Of a stretch of 64,000 nt of DNA, positions 59,301 through 61,699 are shown piece by piece (position 1 is the first letter of the stretch; each line of letters opens with the position of its first letter). The translations under genes were made by a program, and so were the position numbers. The stretch comes from Struthidea cinerea (taxonomy: Eukaryota; Chordata; Aves; Passeriformes; Corcoracidae): assembly GCA_013397865.1 (NCBI GenBank), contig VZTI01004400.1, positions 830,134 to 894,133 of the forward strand, read 5' to 3'. The notes beneath the pieces are model-generated. The model was given only the letters and a program-made list of their open reading frames with translations, made no database searches and was not told the origin of the DNA.

Positions 59301-61699
59301 GCAATATACCTGAGGTAGTTGTTTTGCAATGTCTCCACCAACAAACACAGCTTCAAGGTAAATCCAGAGGTTTTGTACAGTAATCCAGTTTTCAATTATC
59401 TCTGCAGTATTGGTCAGCTTCTGAACCCATTGTTGTATAGTGGACTTAAACGGTGAGTTATACCTGCATGAACATGAGTCAAAGGGAAGAACCTAAGATG
59501 ATAATTGTTTCCTCTGGGGGTTGATTAGATTTACACAACATGAGCATTTGCTAAGTTTTGTACCGGTTGATCATGAGTGACCCCAGTATCATGAGGCTGT
59601 CTTCCACCAAAGCTATTTTCTCTGATATATCTGATCCTTTCAGAAGAAGTTCTCCTCGAGTTTTGAATTGGCCAAAACTGAAAGTATGAGTACTCCATTC
59701 ACTGATGACATGCTTCAATTTTGCTTCAATATCCTTTTCTTTGACAGCACTGATGCAGATATCCTGTGTAAAATTAAAATAGTAAATTACATTTCTCTAA
59801 GGCTATTATAAAGCACACTTATAAAGACTATTAAAATGTATTGGCTTGATCCAGATCTCAGTGTGAGTTCAGGCTAATGAAAATATACATCTAAACACCT
59901 CAAAGTTATTATATTTCAAACAAGATTATATTCTAGTACTACTTCTAACAGGTACATTTTATGGGCTATATGCCATCTTCACTACGACTAGCACCTTCCA
60001 CACACAAAATTCACTGAGTCACTGAATCTGCAGGAAGATTTTGCCTCTCTGTACATATTAATACTTGAAATCAAATAAACTGACAGAGGGGTTTAAAGAA
60101 AATAAACATTACCAATCAAAACCAATAAATATCCCCAGAACAGCATGTAGACAGACAACATAACTGTCTGCTACTTCTTGAAGACAGTGAGGACAGGACT
60201 GTCATAGAGCTGGTTATTTCATCAGAGAGAAAAGCATCAAATACTCAGACTGGATCCCAAATTCCGCTTCAGCAGTACGTTGGATTCTATCACAGGTTTA
60301 AAGTGTTTCCTGGAGTGTAAGGCTGGAACTCTGAACTTTTCACAAGGCTTGTCTGGGAATTGGGTACAGCAGAGGTTTGATTTCATGGGTTTCCCTTAAA
60401 AATGCTCATTTGTGGAACAAGACAAAACAGATCACTACTATAGAAGGAAAACAGATTTAGCTAAGTGACCACAGAATGAAAGTTAGAAACTTTTGGGGTT
60501 TTACTTCTTTAGTTTTAGCTATGTTTTGTTCTTGTAAAAGGTAACAAACATGAAGCTAAGGCACTTGCTAGATAACTACTGTCCCCAAAACTGAGGAGAC
60601 GATGGCTTTGTAGCTTGTGCACACTCTCCATGCCTTCTCATCTATCTGTGCTCTTGTGAAGAGTCACTTTTGAAATAGAAAACAATCTCGTTCTCCTTTA
60701 TTCCCACATCCTCCACTTCTACTGTGTTCCAAGGATTTTTTGCACTCAACAGGATCAGTCTTACATCAACTGTTTTCATCTCTCTCATTACAAATTTAAA
60801 GGGAAGAAAAAAATATATAAGCAGGCAGACCCTAAATCAGAAGCATGACAGAATCACACTACTCTTAAAACAACAGAAGTCCTCCTATAGAAGGATTGTG
60901 TAATATGATCTACGTATTTAAATCTTCTCCTAAATAAAAGGGAAATAAACTAACCATCAGTGCCAATACCAACTACCAAACTCCACTTTTTCAAAGGAAT
61001 TCTTCAACTAAACCAATTTTTTTAATGTTACAAAGCTGACTAGAAACAGCATTTCAAAAGCACAGACCCCCAGGTCACAAGTTAATAATTACAAAGAAAA
61101 AATCCAAACAAACAAAACAAAACTGGAAAGTACATGTACCTCAATATCTTCTTTATGTTTTAATAAAGGGGCATCCACTATGTTTTTTAAAGCGAAATTT
61201 TCAGAGTCAACATCAAAGTGATGCCCAGTTACTTGTTCAATTCTTTCCCAGTGTCTTGGCAACATTGCCTAGAAAAGTCCATAGGGATAGGGTTTTTAAA
61301 CATTGTATTAATTTTAGGACTAGAATGATCACAAACTTTTGCACTGCATCTGTTAAACAAATAGGAGAGTCTTGGATTTCATTCCATTGAAAGCATTAGT
61401 AGTTCTTCTAATCACATTACAAAGTCTTTTGTTTTATTTTTCTATAACTAAGCCTAACTAGATTTTTTGCTAAAAATACAGCTGCTTTTATCTATAAAAA
61501 AGAATCATGGAAAGCATCTTATATAACATGGCCTTCACTAGAGTTTCTCAAGTGACTCTTATCTCCAAATTATTATGCTGAACATACTTTGTTTTTCATC
61601 ATTTCAAGCAAAGGACAGCTCTCAGTGAAGTCATCAATTTTTTTTTTTAGGTCTTGAAAAGCTTGCCATTCCTTCAATGCTTTTGGTAACTTTCGGATT
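596..61699 (-). CDS. DNAH8: Axonemal dynein heavy chain, DNAH8/DNAH5 class (partial gene, 29 internal exons)
   Basis: This gene encodes the motor subunit of an outer dynein arm, which couples ATP hydrolysis to microtubule sliding in cilia or sperm flagella. Twenty-nine GT-AG exons splice into one open frame of about 2,043 residues. In order they give the end of the tail, the linker, AAA1 (GPAGTGKT; CFDEFNRI), AAA2 (GPTGAGKT; VLDGPVDAIW), AAA3 (GEQGTAKT; FIDDINMP), AAA4 (GVGGSGKQ; FIFTDNE), stalk helix 1, the microtubule-binding tip and stalk helix 2. All exon phases agree and no stop or frameshift occurs, so this is a live gene rather than a pseudogene. The N-terminal tail start and AAA5, AAA6 and the C-terminus lie outside the window. 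Family membership is certain. The paralogue is inferred: AAA2 and AAA3 (for example ATVSRNGMVFMSSS, KRMGTTYGPPAGKK) look like DNAH8 as I remember it, while parts of the stalk tip are closer to DNAH5. In mammals DNAH8 acts mainly in sperm flagella and DNAH5 in motile cilia. Confidence 0.9.
1110..1486 (+). mobile_element. CR1 LINE, 3' end
   Basis: The plus-strand translation at 1113-1240 gives GLFSLGKRRLRGDLITLYNF then LKGGCSQVG and DRTRG, the C-terminal end of the CR1 reverse-transcriptase ORF. It is followed by the typical 3' UTR and the tail CCCAGTGATTCCGTGATTCTG. The copy is 5'-truncated and mutated, as usual for CR1. It lies opposite to the host gene. Confidence 0.92.
5669..5736. repeat. 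Compound (AT)n(AC)n microsatellite
   Basis: About ten AT units run directly into about eight AC units, then imperfect ACAT/ATAC repeats. It lies in an intron. Confidence 0.95.
8190..8357 (-). CDS. DNAH8: Exon 28 of window: end of microtubule-binding domain
   Basis: Fifty-six codons in phase 0, DSITEETVELLEPYLDMEDY, NLETAKKVCGNVAGLCSWTQ, AMAYFYGINKEVLPLK. The block AKKVCGNVAGLCSW--AMA-FY-INKEVLPLK closes the microtubule-binding domain. By residue identity with remembered human sequences this exon is about equally close to DNAH5 and DNAH8. The acceptor is TTGACTAG and the donor AAG|GTATTT. Confidence 0.97.
8358..10952 (-). other. Intron between exons 27 and 28 (2.6 kb)
   Basis: AT-rich intron. 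No repeat or coding sequence was recognised on either strand. Confidence 0.8.
10953..11168 (-). CDS. DNAH8: Exon 27 of window: start of microtubule-binding domain
   Basis: Seventy-two codons in phase 0, TIKPSDIATVRKLGRPPHLI, MRIMDCVLLLFQRKIDSVT, then KPSWTEAQKLMNNSGFL and ending LLTFQK. The PP-HLIM motif marks the switch from stalk helix to the globular microtubule-binding tip. KPSW---QKLM--SGFL follows the family pattern. The acceptor is TTTTTCAG and the donor AAG|GTAAGT, the consensus donor. Confidence 0.97.
11169..11532 (-). other. Intron between exons 26 and 27 (364 bases)
   Basis: Short intron within the stalk-coding region. Nothing recognised in it. Confidence 0.85.
11533..11813 (-). 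CDS. DNAH8: Exon 26 of window: stalk coiled-coil helix 1
   Basis: 281 bases: completion of glycine plus 93 codons. It reads LAKLMEAEDSVSQLSKELVM, KEKDLAIASKKADEVLLEVT, VQKVKDKAQAIVDDI and KLEAARPALEEAKAALQ. The heptad-rich, highly charged sequence is the outgoing helix of the antiparallel stalk that carries the microtubule-binding domain. The VTMKA-AAEKVK---VQKVKD block is DNAH8-like. The acceptor is CCACCACAG and the donor CAG|GTCAGA. Confidence 0.97.
11814..13006 (-). other. Intron between exons 25 and 26 (1.2 kb)
   Basis: A short CCAG/CAGC repeat lies near 12,428-12,444. Nothing else recognised. Confidence 0.8.
13007..13671 (-). CDS. DNAH8: Exon 25 of window: AAA4 Walker B to stalk base
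   Basis: The largest exon: 665 bases, 221 codons, split at both ends. Landmarks are LLDDLKTLYRTAGQKGKGVV, FIFTDNEVRDESFLEYMNNV, SGEVSNLFARDEI, LHVVLCFSPVGEKFR, FPGLISGCTMDWF, WPKDAL and VTPKSYLSFIGGYK. Walker B is FIFTDNE and the sensor block is CFSPVGEKFR. The first third resembles DNAH8; the FPGLISGCTMDWF and YFERYRRR part resembles DNAH5. The acceptor is CTATTCCAG and the donor ACAG|GTACTG. Confidence 0.97.
13672..15603 (-). other. Intron between exons 24 and 25 (1.9 kb)
   Basis: AT-rich intron. Open frames on both strands show no family resemblance, and no repeats were recognised. Confidence 0.8.
15604..15758 (-). CDS. DNAH8: Exon 24 of window: AAA4 Walker A
   Basis: 155 bases: 51 codons plus two bases of a split arginine codon. 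It reads DAIIHLIKISRIIRTPQGNA, then LLVGVGGSGKQSLTRLASYI and AGYRSFQITLT. GVGGSGKQSL-RLA is the AAA4 P-loop; glutamine after the lysine is normal at this site. The acceptor is AATACACAG and the donor AAG|GTAACA. Confidence 0.97.
15759..16435 (-). other. Intron between exons 23 and 24 (677 bases)
   Basis: The plus-strand open frame at about 15,640-16,086 overlaps exon 24 antisense and then continues as unique sequence. Nothing recognised. Confidence 0.8.
16436..16678 (-). CDS. DNAH8: Exon 23 of window: AAA3-AAA4 junction
   Basis: Eighty-one codons in phase 0. The first part (IVSEEHGQNLFED, ELYFVDFLRDVPETAEDEPD) is acidic and variable. It is followed by KAPKIYEPIPSLDYLSERLW and YNETVRGSKMDLVFFK. 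YFVDFLR--PE and PKIYE-I-S are typical of this paralogue pair, and MDLVFFK leads into AAA4. The acceptor is ATTGCTGTAG and the donor AAG|GTATTA. Confidence 0.95.
16766..16972 (-). CDS. DNAH8: Exon 22 of window: AAA3 C-terminal part
   Basis: Sixty-nine codons in phase 0, MLPTPAKFHYIFNLRDLSRI, WQGILTVTSDVCQS, then LFQHECRRVIADRFISQSD and WFEDMMRK. LPTP-KFHYIFNLRDLSR-WQG and HEC-RVIADRF are conserved family blocks. An 87-base intron separates this exon from exon 23. The acceptor is TTTTGTAG and the donor AAG|GTAAGC. Confidence 0.97.
16973..18290 (-). other. Intron between exons 21 and 22 (1.3 kb)
   Basis: It contains the AGGAG pentanucleotide array at 17371-17409 and otherwise AT-rich sequence with no recognised element. 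Confidence 0.8.
17371..17409. repeat. (AGGAG)n pentanucleotide microsatellite
   Basis: Nearly eight perfect AGGAG units in a row. It is purine-only on the plus strand and so pyrimidine-only in the host transcript. Confidence 0.96.
18291..18620 (-). CDS. DNAH8: Exon 21 of window: AAA3 sensor region
   Basis: 110 codons in phase 0. Landmarks are ITNEIVRQLMEQKGFYSLEK, VVDVQFVAAMIHPGGGRNDI, PQRLKRQFTIFNCTLPSNSS and a helical tail ending RKVWQITKAK. AAMIHPGGGRNDIP-RLKRQF is invariant in axonemal dyneins. The acceptor is CAATAATTAG and the donor AAG|GTAAAA. Confidence 0.97.
18621..19862 (-). other. Intron between exons 20 and 21 (1.2 kb)
   Basis: About a third of this intron is a CR1 fragment (19085-19480). 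The rest is unremarkable. Confidence 0.82.
19085..19480 (-). mobile_element. CR1 LINE fragment, 3' end, minus strand
   Basis: Starts with TCATAGAATTGTTTAGGTTGG, the reverse complement of the CR1 3' terminus. It continues through blocks such as ACTTCCCTGGGCAATCTGTTCC and CCCTCGTCCTG, typical of the avian CR1 3' region. It has the same orientation as the host gene. Confidence 0.93.
19863..20069 (-). CDS. DNAH8: Exon 20 of window: AAA3 Walker B
   Basis: Sixty-nine codons in phase 0, NYTSKYDPDVHLTKYLNFSS, MFQRSIESYIGKRMGTTYGP, PAGKKMTVFIDDINMPLINE and WGDQ. NFSSAT---MFQR-IES and FIDDINMP (Walker B) are definitive. KRMGTTYGPPAGKK is the DNAH8-like version of this loop as I recall it. The acceptor is ATCTTGCAG and the donor CAG|GTAAAA. 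Confidence 0.97.
20070..23979 (-). other. Intron between exons 19 and 20 (3.9 kb)
   Basis: Holds a GC-rich ERV-type LTR (about 21,120-22,161) and an unexplained moderately GC-rich block (about 22,760-23,210). The remaining parts are AT-rich with a short TA run near 20,706. Confidence 0.82.
21120..22161 (+). mobile_element. Avian endogenous retrovirus LTR (probable solo LTR)
   Basis: A GC-rich body with degenerate repeats of CACACTGGAGCAG and CTGCAGCCCATGG-like units (about 21,480-21,770) is followed by a pyrimidine-rich stretch, an AATAAA signal at 22,001-22,006, and an ending of GGCCAAGGTCAAC...CA. This layout matches avian ERV LTRs I recognise from memory. No internal retroviral genes adjoin it. 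The 5' edge is uncertain and no target-site duplication was confirmed. The long open frames it contains on both strands are by-products of its base composition. Confidence 0.75.
23980..24147 (-). CDS. DNAH8: Exon 19 of window: AAA3 Walker A
   Basis: Fifty-six codons in phase 0. It reads VPEYIYPKDSVPEYTSILVP, NVDSVRTDFLMHAIMRQG, then AVLLIGEQGTAKTVMIK. GEQGTAKT is the standard AAA3 P-loop, and VPNVD--RTDFL is the conserved preceding strand. AAA3 is a regulatory ATP site in dyneins. The acceptor is TCTTATGCAG and the donor AAG|GTAGGT. Confidence 0.97.
24148..25039 (-). other. Intron between exons 18 and 19 (892 bases)
   Basis: It contains an 84-codon minus-strand open frame (24345-24599) with no recognised family. 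No repeats seen. Confidence 0.8.
25040..25276 (-). CDS. DNAH8: Exon 18 of window: AAA2-AAA3 junction
   Basis: Seventy-nine codons in phase 0. It starts GLLCGRDEKQLSEEHIARLF, continues FAVMWSAGALLEPDDKLKME, and ends QWEHWSKK. The pattern LF-FA--WS-GALLE-D---K-E-FLR and the terminal W-HW match the segment between AAA2 and AAA3. The donor is AAG|GTTTGT, a weak site saved by AAG at the exon end. Confidence 0.95.
25361..25450 (-). CDS. DNAH8: Exon 17 of window: AAA2 C-terminal helix (30 codons)
   Basis: The shortest exon in the window: 30 codons in phase 0, DVMDFVFSAVTPKMSILECM then YIKQAIDLLQ. In relatives this is a poorly conserved stretch ending in a helix of the form (I/V)-Q-(I/L)(N/D)(L/M)L(Q/E)G, which fits here. 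It is bounded by TCTTCCCAG and CAG|GTAGAT and lies only 84 bases from exon 18. Confidence 0.93.
26700..26800 (-). mobile_element. CR1 LINE 3' terminal fragment, minus strand
   Basis: AGAATCACAGATTGGGTAGG, followed by AGGTCATCGAG and CCACCATGGGCAGGAATGCC, is the reversed 3' end of a CR1 copy truncated after about 100 bases. Confidence 0.8.
26985..27095 (+). repeat. Probable ancient MIR SINE fragment
   Basis: Contains AGTCTCACTGAGATTCAGCT, CTTCATCTGTAAAATAGACTA and TCTCATAGGGCACTGTAAAT. These line up with the MIR 3' half, which relatives show as CTCAGTTTCCTCATCTGTAAAATGGG followed by a TCATAGGG block. It is degraded, as expected for an amniote-age SINE. Confidence 0.6.
30476..30787 (-). CDS. 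DNAH8: Exon 16 of window: AAA2 Walker B and sensor
   Basis: 104 codons in phase 0. It reads GEHIWIVLDGPVDAIWIENL, SVLDDNKTLTLANGDRIPMS, FEPHNIDNASPATVSRNG and VFMSSSVLDWKP, then a variable tail ending NCFNDVFQ. AAA2 Walker B is IVLDGPVDA. FEPHNID rather than FEVHNIE and SRNGMVFM rather than SRMGMVY favour DNAH8 over DNAH5, judged from memory. The acceptor is TTTTTTTTAG and the donor CAG|GTACTT. Confidence 0.97.
30788..31700 (-). other. Intron between exons 15 and 16 (913 bases)
   Basis: AT-rich intron with nothing recognised. Confidence 0.8.
31701..31918 (-). CDS. DNAH8: Exon 15 of window: AAA2 Walker A
   Basis: 218 bases: completion of glycine plus 72 codons. It encodes MMTLGPTGAGKTKCINILMK, then KEMRMNPKAITASQMFG, NDWTDGIFSTLWRKT and KAKK. 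GPTGAGKT is an intact AAA2 nucleotide-binding loop, and EMRMNPKAIT--QMFG is diagnostic of axonemal heavy chains. The start MMTLGP rather than LMTLGP is one of the DNAH8-like features. The acceptor is GTTTTAAG and the donor AAG|GTAATG. Confidence 0.97.
32869..32897. repeat. Short TG/TATG simple repeat
   Basis: Alternating TGTGTG and TATG units over about 29 bases. Confidence 0.9.
33750..33832 (-). mobile_element. CR1 LINE 3' terminal fragment, minus strand
   Basis: CATAGAATCAGAGAATGGTT followed by GAAGCTGGAAGGGACCTCTGG is the reversed CR1 3' end. The copy is truncated within about 80 bases. Confidence 0.85.
34334..34523 (-). CDS. DNAH8: Exon 14 of window: AAA1-AAA2 junction
   Basis: 190 bases: 63 codons plus one base of a split glycine codon. 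It runs VDEDEPLFMSLINDLFPGI, then AGLINHPPWILKLIQLYETQ and VRH. The pattern DEPLF-SLI-DLFPG and the helix ending ---VRHG lead into the AAA2 P-loop. The donor CATG|GTTAGC is unusually weak at positions +3 to +6; the phase and family match support it. Confidence 0.96.
34524..35539 (-). other. Intron between exons 13 and 14 (1.0 kb)
   Basis: AT-rich, with a short AC run near 34,774-34,788. Nothing else recognised. Confidence 0.8.
35540..35674 (-). CDS. DNAH8: Exon 13 of window: AAA1 C-terminal helices
   Basis: Forty-five codons in phase 0, VHYDFGLRNILSVLRTLGAV, KRSNPQEPEK and VMMRVLRDMNLSKL. HYDFGLRNI-SVLRTLG is the conserved small-subdomain block of AAA1. It is too short to stand out as an open frame, but it fits exactly between exons 12 and 14. 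The acceptor is TCTGAAG and the donor CTG|GTACTG. Confidence 0.96.
35990..36670 (+). mobile_element. Old degraded CR1 LINE, reverse-transcriptase and 3' part
   Basis: GGTTTGCAGATGATACCAAAC encodes FADDTKL, the catalytic YADD/FADD motif region of the CR1 reverse transcriptase. Downstream, TTAACTACAGCAAGGGGGATT and ATCAGGTTGCCTGGGAAACTG match the CR1 3' UTR with heavy mutation. It has many stops and is long dead. Confidence 0.75.
36880..36970 (-). repeat. Possible MIR-like SINE fragment
   Basis: TTGCAGATGGAAACATTAACA, AAAAGATTAACAACTTCATGTG and the adjoining bases resemble reversed MIR (TTTACAGATGAGGAAACTGAG ... GTTAAGTGACTTGCCC). The match is weak. The same interval holds a 12-base inverted repeat. 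Confidence 0.35.
36925..36955. repeat. Perfect 12-bp inverted repeat with 7-base loop
   Basis: TGATGAAGTCAG at 36925-36936 and CTGACTTCATCA at 36944-36955 are exact reverse complements around ATGTCAC. No run of T follows and no function is evident. Confidence 0.85.
37185..37335 (+). mobile_element. CR1 LINE 3' terminus
   Basis: Contains CTCAGAGATATTCAAAACTC, GCAACCTGCTCTAACATGCTG and GGAGGTCCCTTCCAACTTACA, then ends CTATGGTTCT. This is the CR1 3' terminus. It may be the end of the copy that begins at 35990, separated from it by about 515 bases of other sequence. Confidence 0.85.
38400..38630 (-). mobile_element. CR1 LINE 3' fragment, minus strand
   Basis: AGAGTCACAGAATGGTTTGA, CCCCCTGCCATGGGCAGGGAC and CCTGGCCTTGAACACTTCCAG are the reversed 3' UTR of an avian CR1 subfamily. 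This copy is better preserved than its neighbours. Confidence 0.95.
39186..39645 (+). mobile_element. Internally deleted CR1 LINE (endonuclease part joined to 3' end)
   Basis: The plus-strand frame from 39189 reads MDGYRFFRKDKPGWRNGELP, later ICVRIRGLNNIVADVCC, ESFFQQLELA and LILNGGF. These align with the CR1 ORF2 endonuclease (DGYRLFRKDR..., R-KG, FFEEL, L-GDFN). About 39,540-39,645 then matches the CR1 3' region (TTGGAGATATTCAAAGCTCAT). The reverse-transcriptase domain is missing, so this copy is non-functional. Confidence 0.8.
41360..41554 (-). CDS. DNAH8: Exon 12 of window: AAA1 sensor region
   Basis: Sixty-five codons in phase 0, NPGYAGRQELPENLK, VAMMVPDRSIIMRVKLASAG and KLCEEQLSKQ. NPGYAGR-ELP-NLK is the AAA1 sensor-1 block of all dyneins, and MVPDR follows it. 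The acceptor is GCATTTTCAG and the donor CAG|GTAAAA. Confidence 0.97.
41555..42743 (-). other. Intron between exons 11 and 12 (1.2 kb)
   Basis: Nothing recognised on either strand. Confidence 0.8.
42744..42931 (-). CDS. DNAH8: Exon 11 of window: AAA1 Walker B
   Basis: 188 bases: completion of a glycine codon plus 62 codons. It reads LAQSGAWGCFDEFNRIELPV, then VAAQQIHIVL, a run of five lysines, FTDGDIVDMDREFGIFLTM. Walker B (CFDEFN) has the aspartate-glutamate pair needed for hydrolysis. The five-lysine stretch sits in a region that is basic but mixed in relatives. The acceptor is TTTTCTTAG and the donor ATG|GTATGT. Confidence 0.97.
42932..49106 (-). other. Intron between exons 10 and 11 (6.2 kb)
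   Basis: Apart from a GC-rich block at about 44,780-45,245 and a short AC run near 45,724, this intron is AT-rich. No genes or classified repeats were recognised. Confidence 0.78.
44780..45245. repeat. GC-rich block, probably repeat-derived, unclassified
   Basis: The base composition changes sharply at both ends. Short phrases recur in diverged form (TGAACTTCCTGGAGGAGCCC and TGAACTTCCTAGATGGACCC; AGTCCTGTCTCC). This looks like a dispersed-repeat body, for example a CR1 5' region or an LTR, but I could not match it to a named family. Confidence 0.4.
49107..49285 (-). CDS. DNAH8: Exon 10 of window: AAA1 Walker A (catalytic ATP site)
   Basis: 179 bases, split at both ends. It encodes [20 protein letters not shown], the P-loop GPAGTGKTETTKDMGK, then YVVVFNCSDQMDYRGLGRIYK. 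The P-loop lysine and threonine are intact, so the main motor site should bind ATP. The acceptor is CTTTAG and the donor AAAG|GTAAGA. The next exon continues G-LAQSGAWG. Confidence 0.97.
50338..50379. repeat. (TTA)n trinucleotide microsatellite
   Basis: About eleven TTA units, then one G interruption and two or three more units. Confidence 0.96.
51000..51087 (+). mobile_element. CR1 LINE 3' terminal fragment
   Basis: GGGGGTTGGAACCAGATGATC followed by a diverged CCAACCCAAAACAC-like stretch and CCATGATCCT is the final ~80 bases of a plus-strand CR1. It is mutated and 5'-truncated. Confidence 0.75.
51746..51918 (-). CDS. DNAH8: Exon 9 of window: dynein heavy chain, start of AAA1
   Basis: 173 bases: 57 codons plus two bases of a split arginine codon. 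It reads VRMNIKSPSDFEWQKQSRFYF and ends LGCTDRLVITPLTD. The blocks FEW-KQ-RFYF and GCTDRLVITPLTDR mark the N-terminal edge of AAA1, the main ATPase site. The acceptor is CATAATAG and the donor CAG|GTATTT. This exon is too small and too interrupted by flanking stops to show as a long open frame, but the protein match is unambiguous. Confidence 0.96.
51919..53471 (-). other. Intron between exons 8 and 9 (1.6 kb)
   Basis: Very AT-rich with nothing recognised. Confidence 0.8.
53472..53618 (-). CDS. DNAH8: Exon 8 of window: dynein heavy chain, linker to AAA1
   Basis: Forty-nine codons in phase 0, VMHTTNQKFLELLNDLIDM to HQKDIFDDL. The block KYETLITIHVHQKDIFDDL is the conserved sequence where the linker docks next to AAA1. 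The acceptor is TGGAAAAG, with a weak pyrimidine tract, and the donor TTG|GTAAGT. It joins VRMNIKSP in exon 9 in frame. Confidence 0.96.
53619..55237 (-). other. Intron between exons 7 and 8 (1.6 kb)
   Basis: No repeat or coding sequence recognised. Several short open frames lie in it on both strands, none resembling a known family. Confidence 0.8.
55238..55453 (-). CDS. DNAH8: Exon 7 of window: dynein heavy chain, linker C-terminal part
   Basis: Seventy-two codons in phase 0. It runs from GNVEFWLGQLLNGIRKT through FPAQIGLLGIQIIWTRDAEKAL to AKTDKK. The block PAQIGLLGIQIIWTRDAE matches the linker helix that precedes AAA1 throughout the axonemal family. The acceptor is TATTTCAG and the donor AAG|GTAGTA. 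Confidence 0.96.
55454..55854 (-). other. Intron between exons 6 and 7 (401 bases)
   Basis: Nothing recognised. Confidence 0.85.
55855..55983 (-). CDS. DNAH8: Exon 6 of window: dynein heavy chain, linker
   Basis: Forty-three codons in phase 0, starting AHLLSLFDNVNRVGFHEK and ending VNIIEPVLAQ. The family pattern is AHLL--FDN----FHEK-YD-I followed by a short region on the acidic side of the linker. The acceptor is CATTGTAG and the donor CAG|GTAATG. Confidence 0.94.
56171..56437 (-). CDS. DNAH8: Exon 5 of window: dynein heavy chain, linker core
   Basis: Eighty-nine codons in phase 0. Landmarks in order are EARRFQNIDKSWQRIM, VQCCVGDETLAQLLPHL, LEICQKSLTGYLEKKR and FPRFFFVSDPALLEILGQ. The last block (FPRFFFVSDPALLEILG) is among the best-conserved linker sequences in axonemal dyneins. 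The acceptor chosen is TACTTCAG before EAR; an alternative AG 17 bases further in would lose EARRF and break the phase. The donor is CAG|GTACAA. Confidence 0.96.
56965..57400 (-). mobile_element. Ancient CR1/L3-like LINE fragment, minus strand
   Basis: AAATCATAAATTATCTGAGAG, TCTTCTCTTCAGTTTTTCC, TTCAAGCCAAACAAGTCTAG and GGCCAAAACCAGGTACAATAT match reversed CR1-type 3' sequence (TCATAGAAT..., CTTCTCCAGGCTGAACAA, ...CCAG) at low identity. Its divergence points to an old insertion. Confidence 0.6.
58062..58825 (+). mobile_element. Avian endogenous retrovirus LTR (well preserved)
   Basis: Begins near TGTGGTGTGTCAG and ends AACTAGGACA. It has a U3-like T-rich stretch, AATAAA at 58,694-58,699, then the R/U5 phrases AGCTTTTATCTCTTTCACTTT, GAGCTGGTGGGGGAGGTG and GTCCAAACTAGGACA. 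These are familiar to me from songbird LTRs of the TguLTR5 type, from memory. No internal viral genes adjoin it, so it is a solo LTR. A target-site duplication could not be confirmed. Open frames on both strands inside it are incidental. Confidence 0.78.
59310..59463 (-). CDS. DNAH8: Exon 4 of window: dynein heavy chain, linker (LWIYLEAVF motif)
   Basis: 154 bases: the final base of the split arginine codon plus 51 codons, YNSPFKSTIQQWVQKL to GGDIAKQLPQ. The block QNLWIYLEAVFVGGDIAKQLP is a hallmark of the dynein linker. A short intron of 100 bases separates this exon from exon 3. The donor is CAG|GTATAT. It reads directly into EARRFQNIDKSW of exon 5, so no exon is needed in the 2.9 kb intron between them. 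Confidence 0.96.
59564..59763 (-). CDS. DNAH8: Exon 3 of window: dynein heavy chain, linker
   Basis: 200 bases: 66 codons plus two bases of a split arginine codon. It reads DICISAVKEKDIEAKL, then SEWSTHTFSF and RGELLLKG, and ends SLMILGSLMIN. These are the conserved linker-helix blocks (E--I--KL--V---W and RGELLLKG) of outer-arm heavy chains. The acceptor is TACACAG and the donor CCG|GTACAA. The split codon is completed by the first base of exon 4. Confidence 0.95.
59764..61139 (-). other. Intron between exons 2 and 3 (1.4 kb)
   Basis: Nothing recognised. Confidence 0.8.
61140..61268 (-). CDS. DNAH8: Exon 2 of window: dynein heavy chain, linker (DHC_N2 start)
   Basis: Forty-three codons in phase 0, from AMLPRHWERIEQVTG to PLLKHKEDIE. 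The MxxRHWxxI-VTG pattern marks the start of the DHC_N2 (linker) region in axonemal heavy chains. The acceptor is TTTTCTAG and the donor is GAG|GTACAT. The exon joins exon 3 (DICISAVKEKDIE) with no gap relative to the family. Confidence 0.95.
61269..61587 (-). other. Intron between exons 1 and 2 (319 bases)
   Basis: Nothing recognised. Confidence 0.85.
61588..61699 (-). CDS. DNAH8: Exon 1 of window: dynein heavy chain tail/linker junction
   Basis: This 112-base exon starts with the last base of a split codon and then reads 37 codons, beginning IRKLPKALKEW and ending CPLLEMMKNK. The motif DDF-ES-CPLLEMM is typical of DNAH5/DNAH8 chains just before the linker. The acceptor is TTTAAAG and the donor is AAA|GTATGT. 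The coding strand holds a run of 11 adenines (61638-61648) that encodes three lysines. The exon upstream of this one was not identified with confidence. Confidence 0.92.

Larger units (their letters stand above)
56438..59309 (-). other. Intron between exons 4 and 5 (2.9 kb)
   Basis: Contains an ancient minus-strand CR1 (about 56,965-57,400) and a plus-strand ERV-type LTR (about 58,062-58,825). The protein reads straight from exon 4 to exon 5, so no exon is expected here. Confidence 0.85.
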
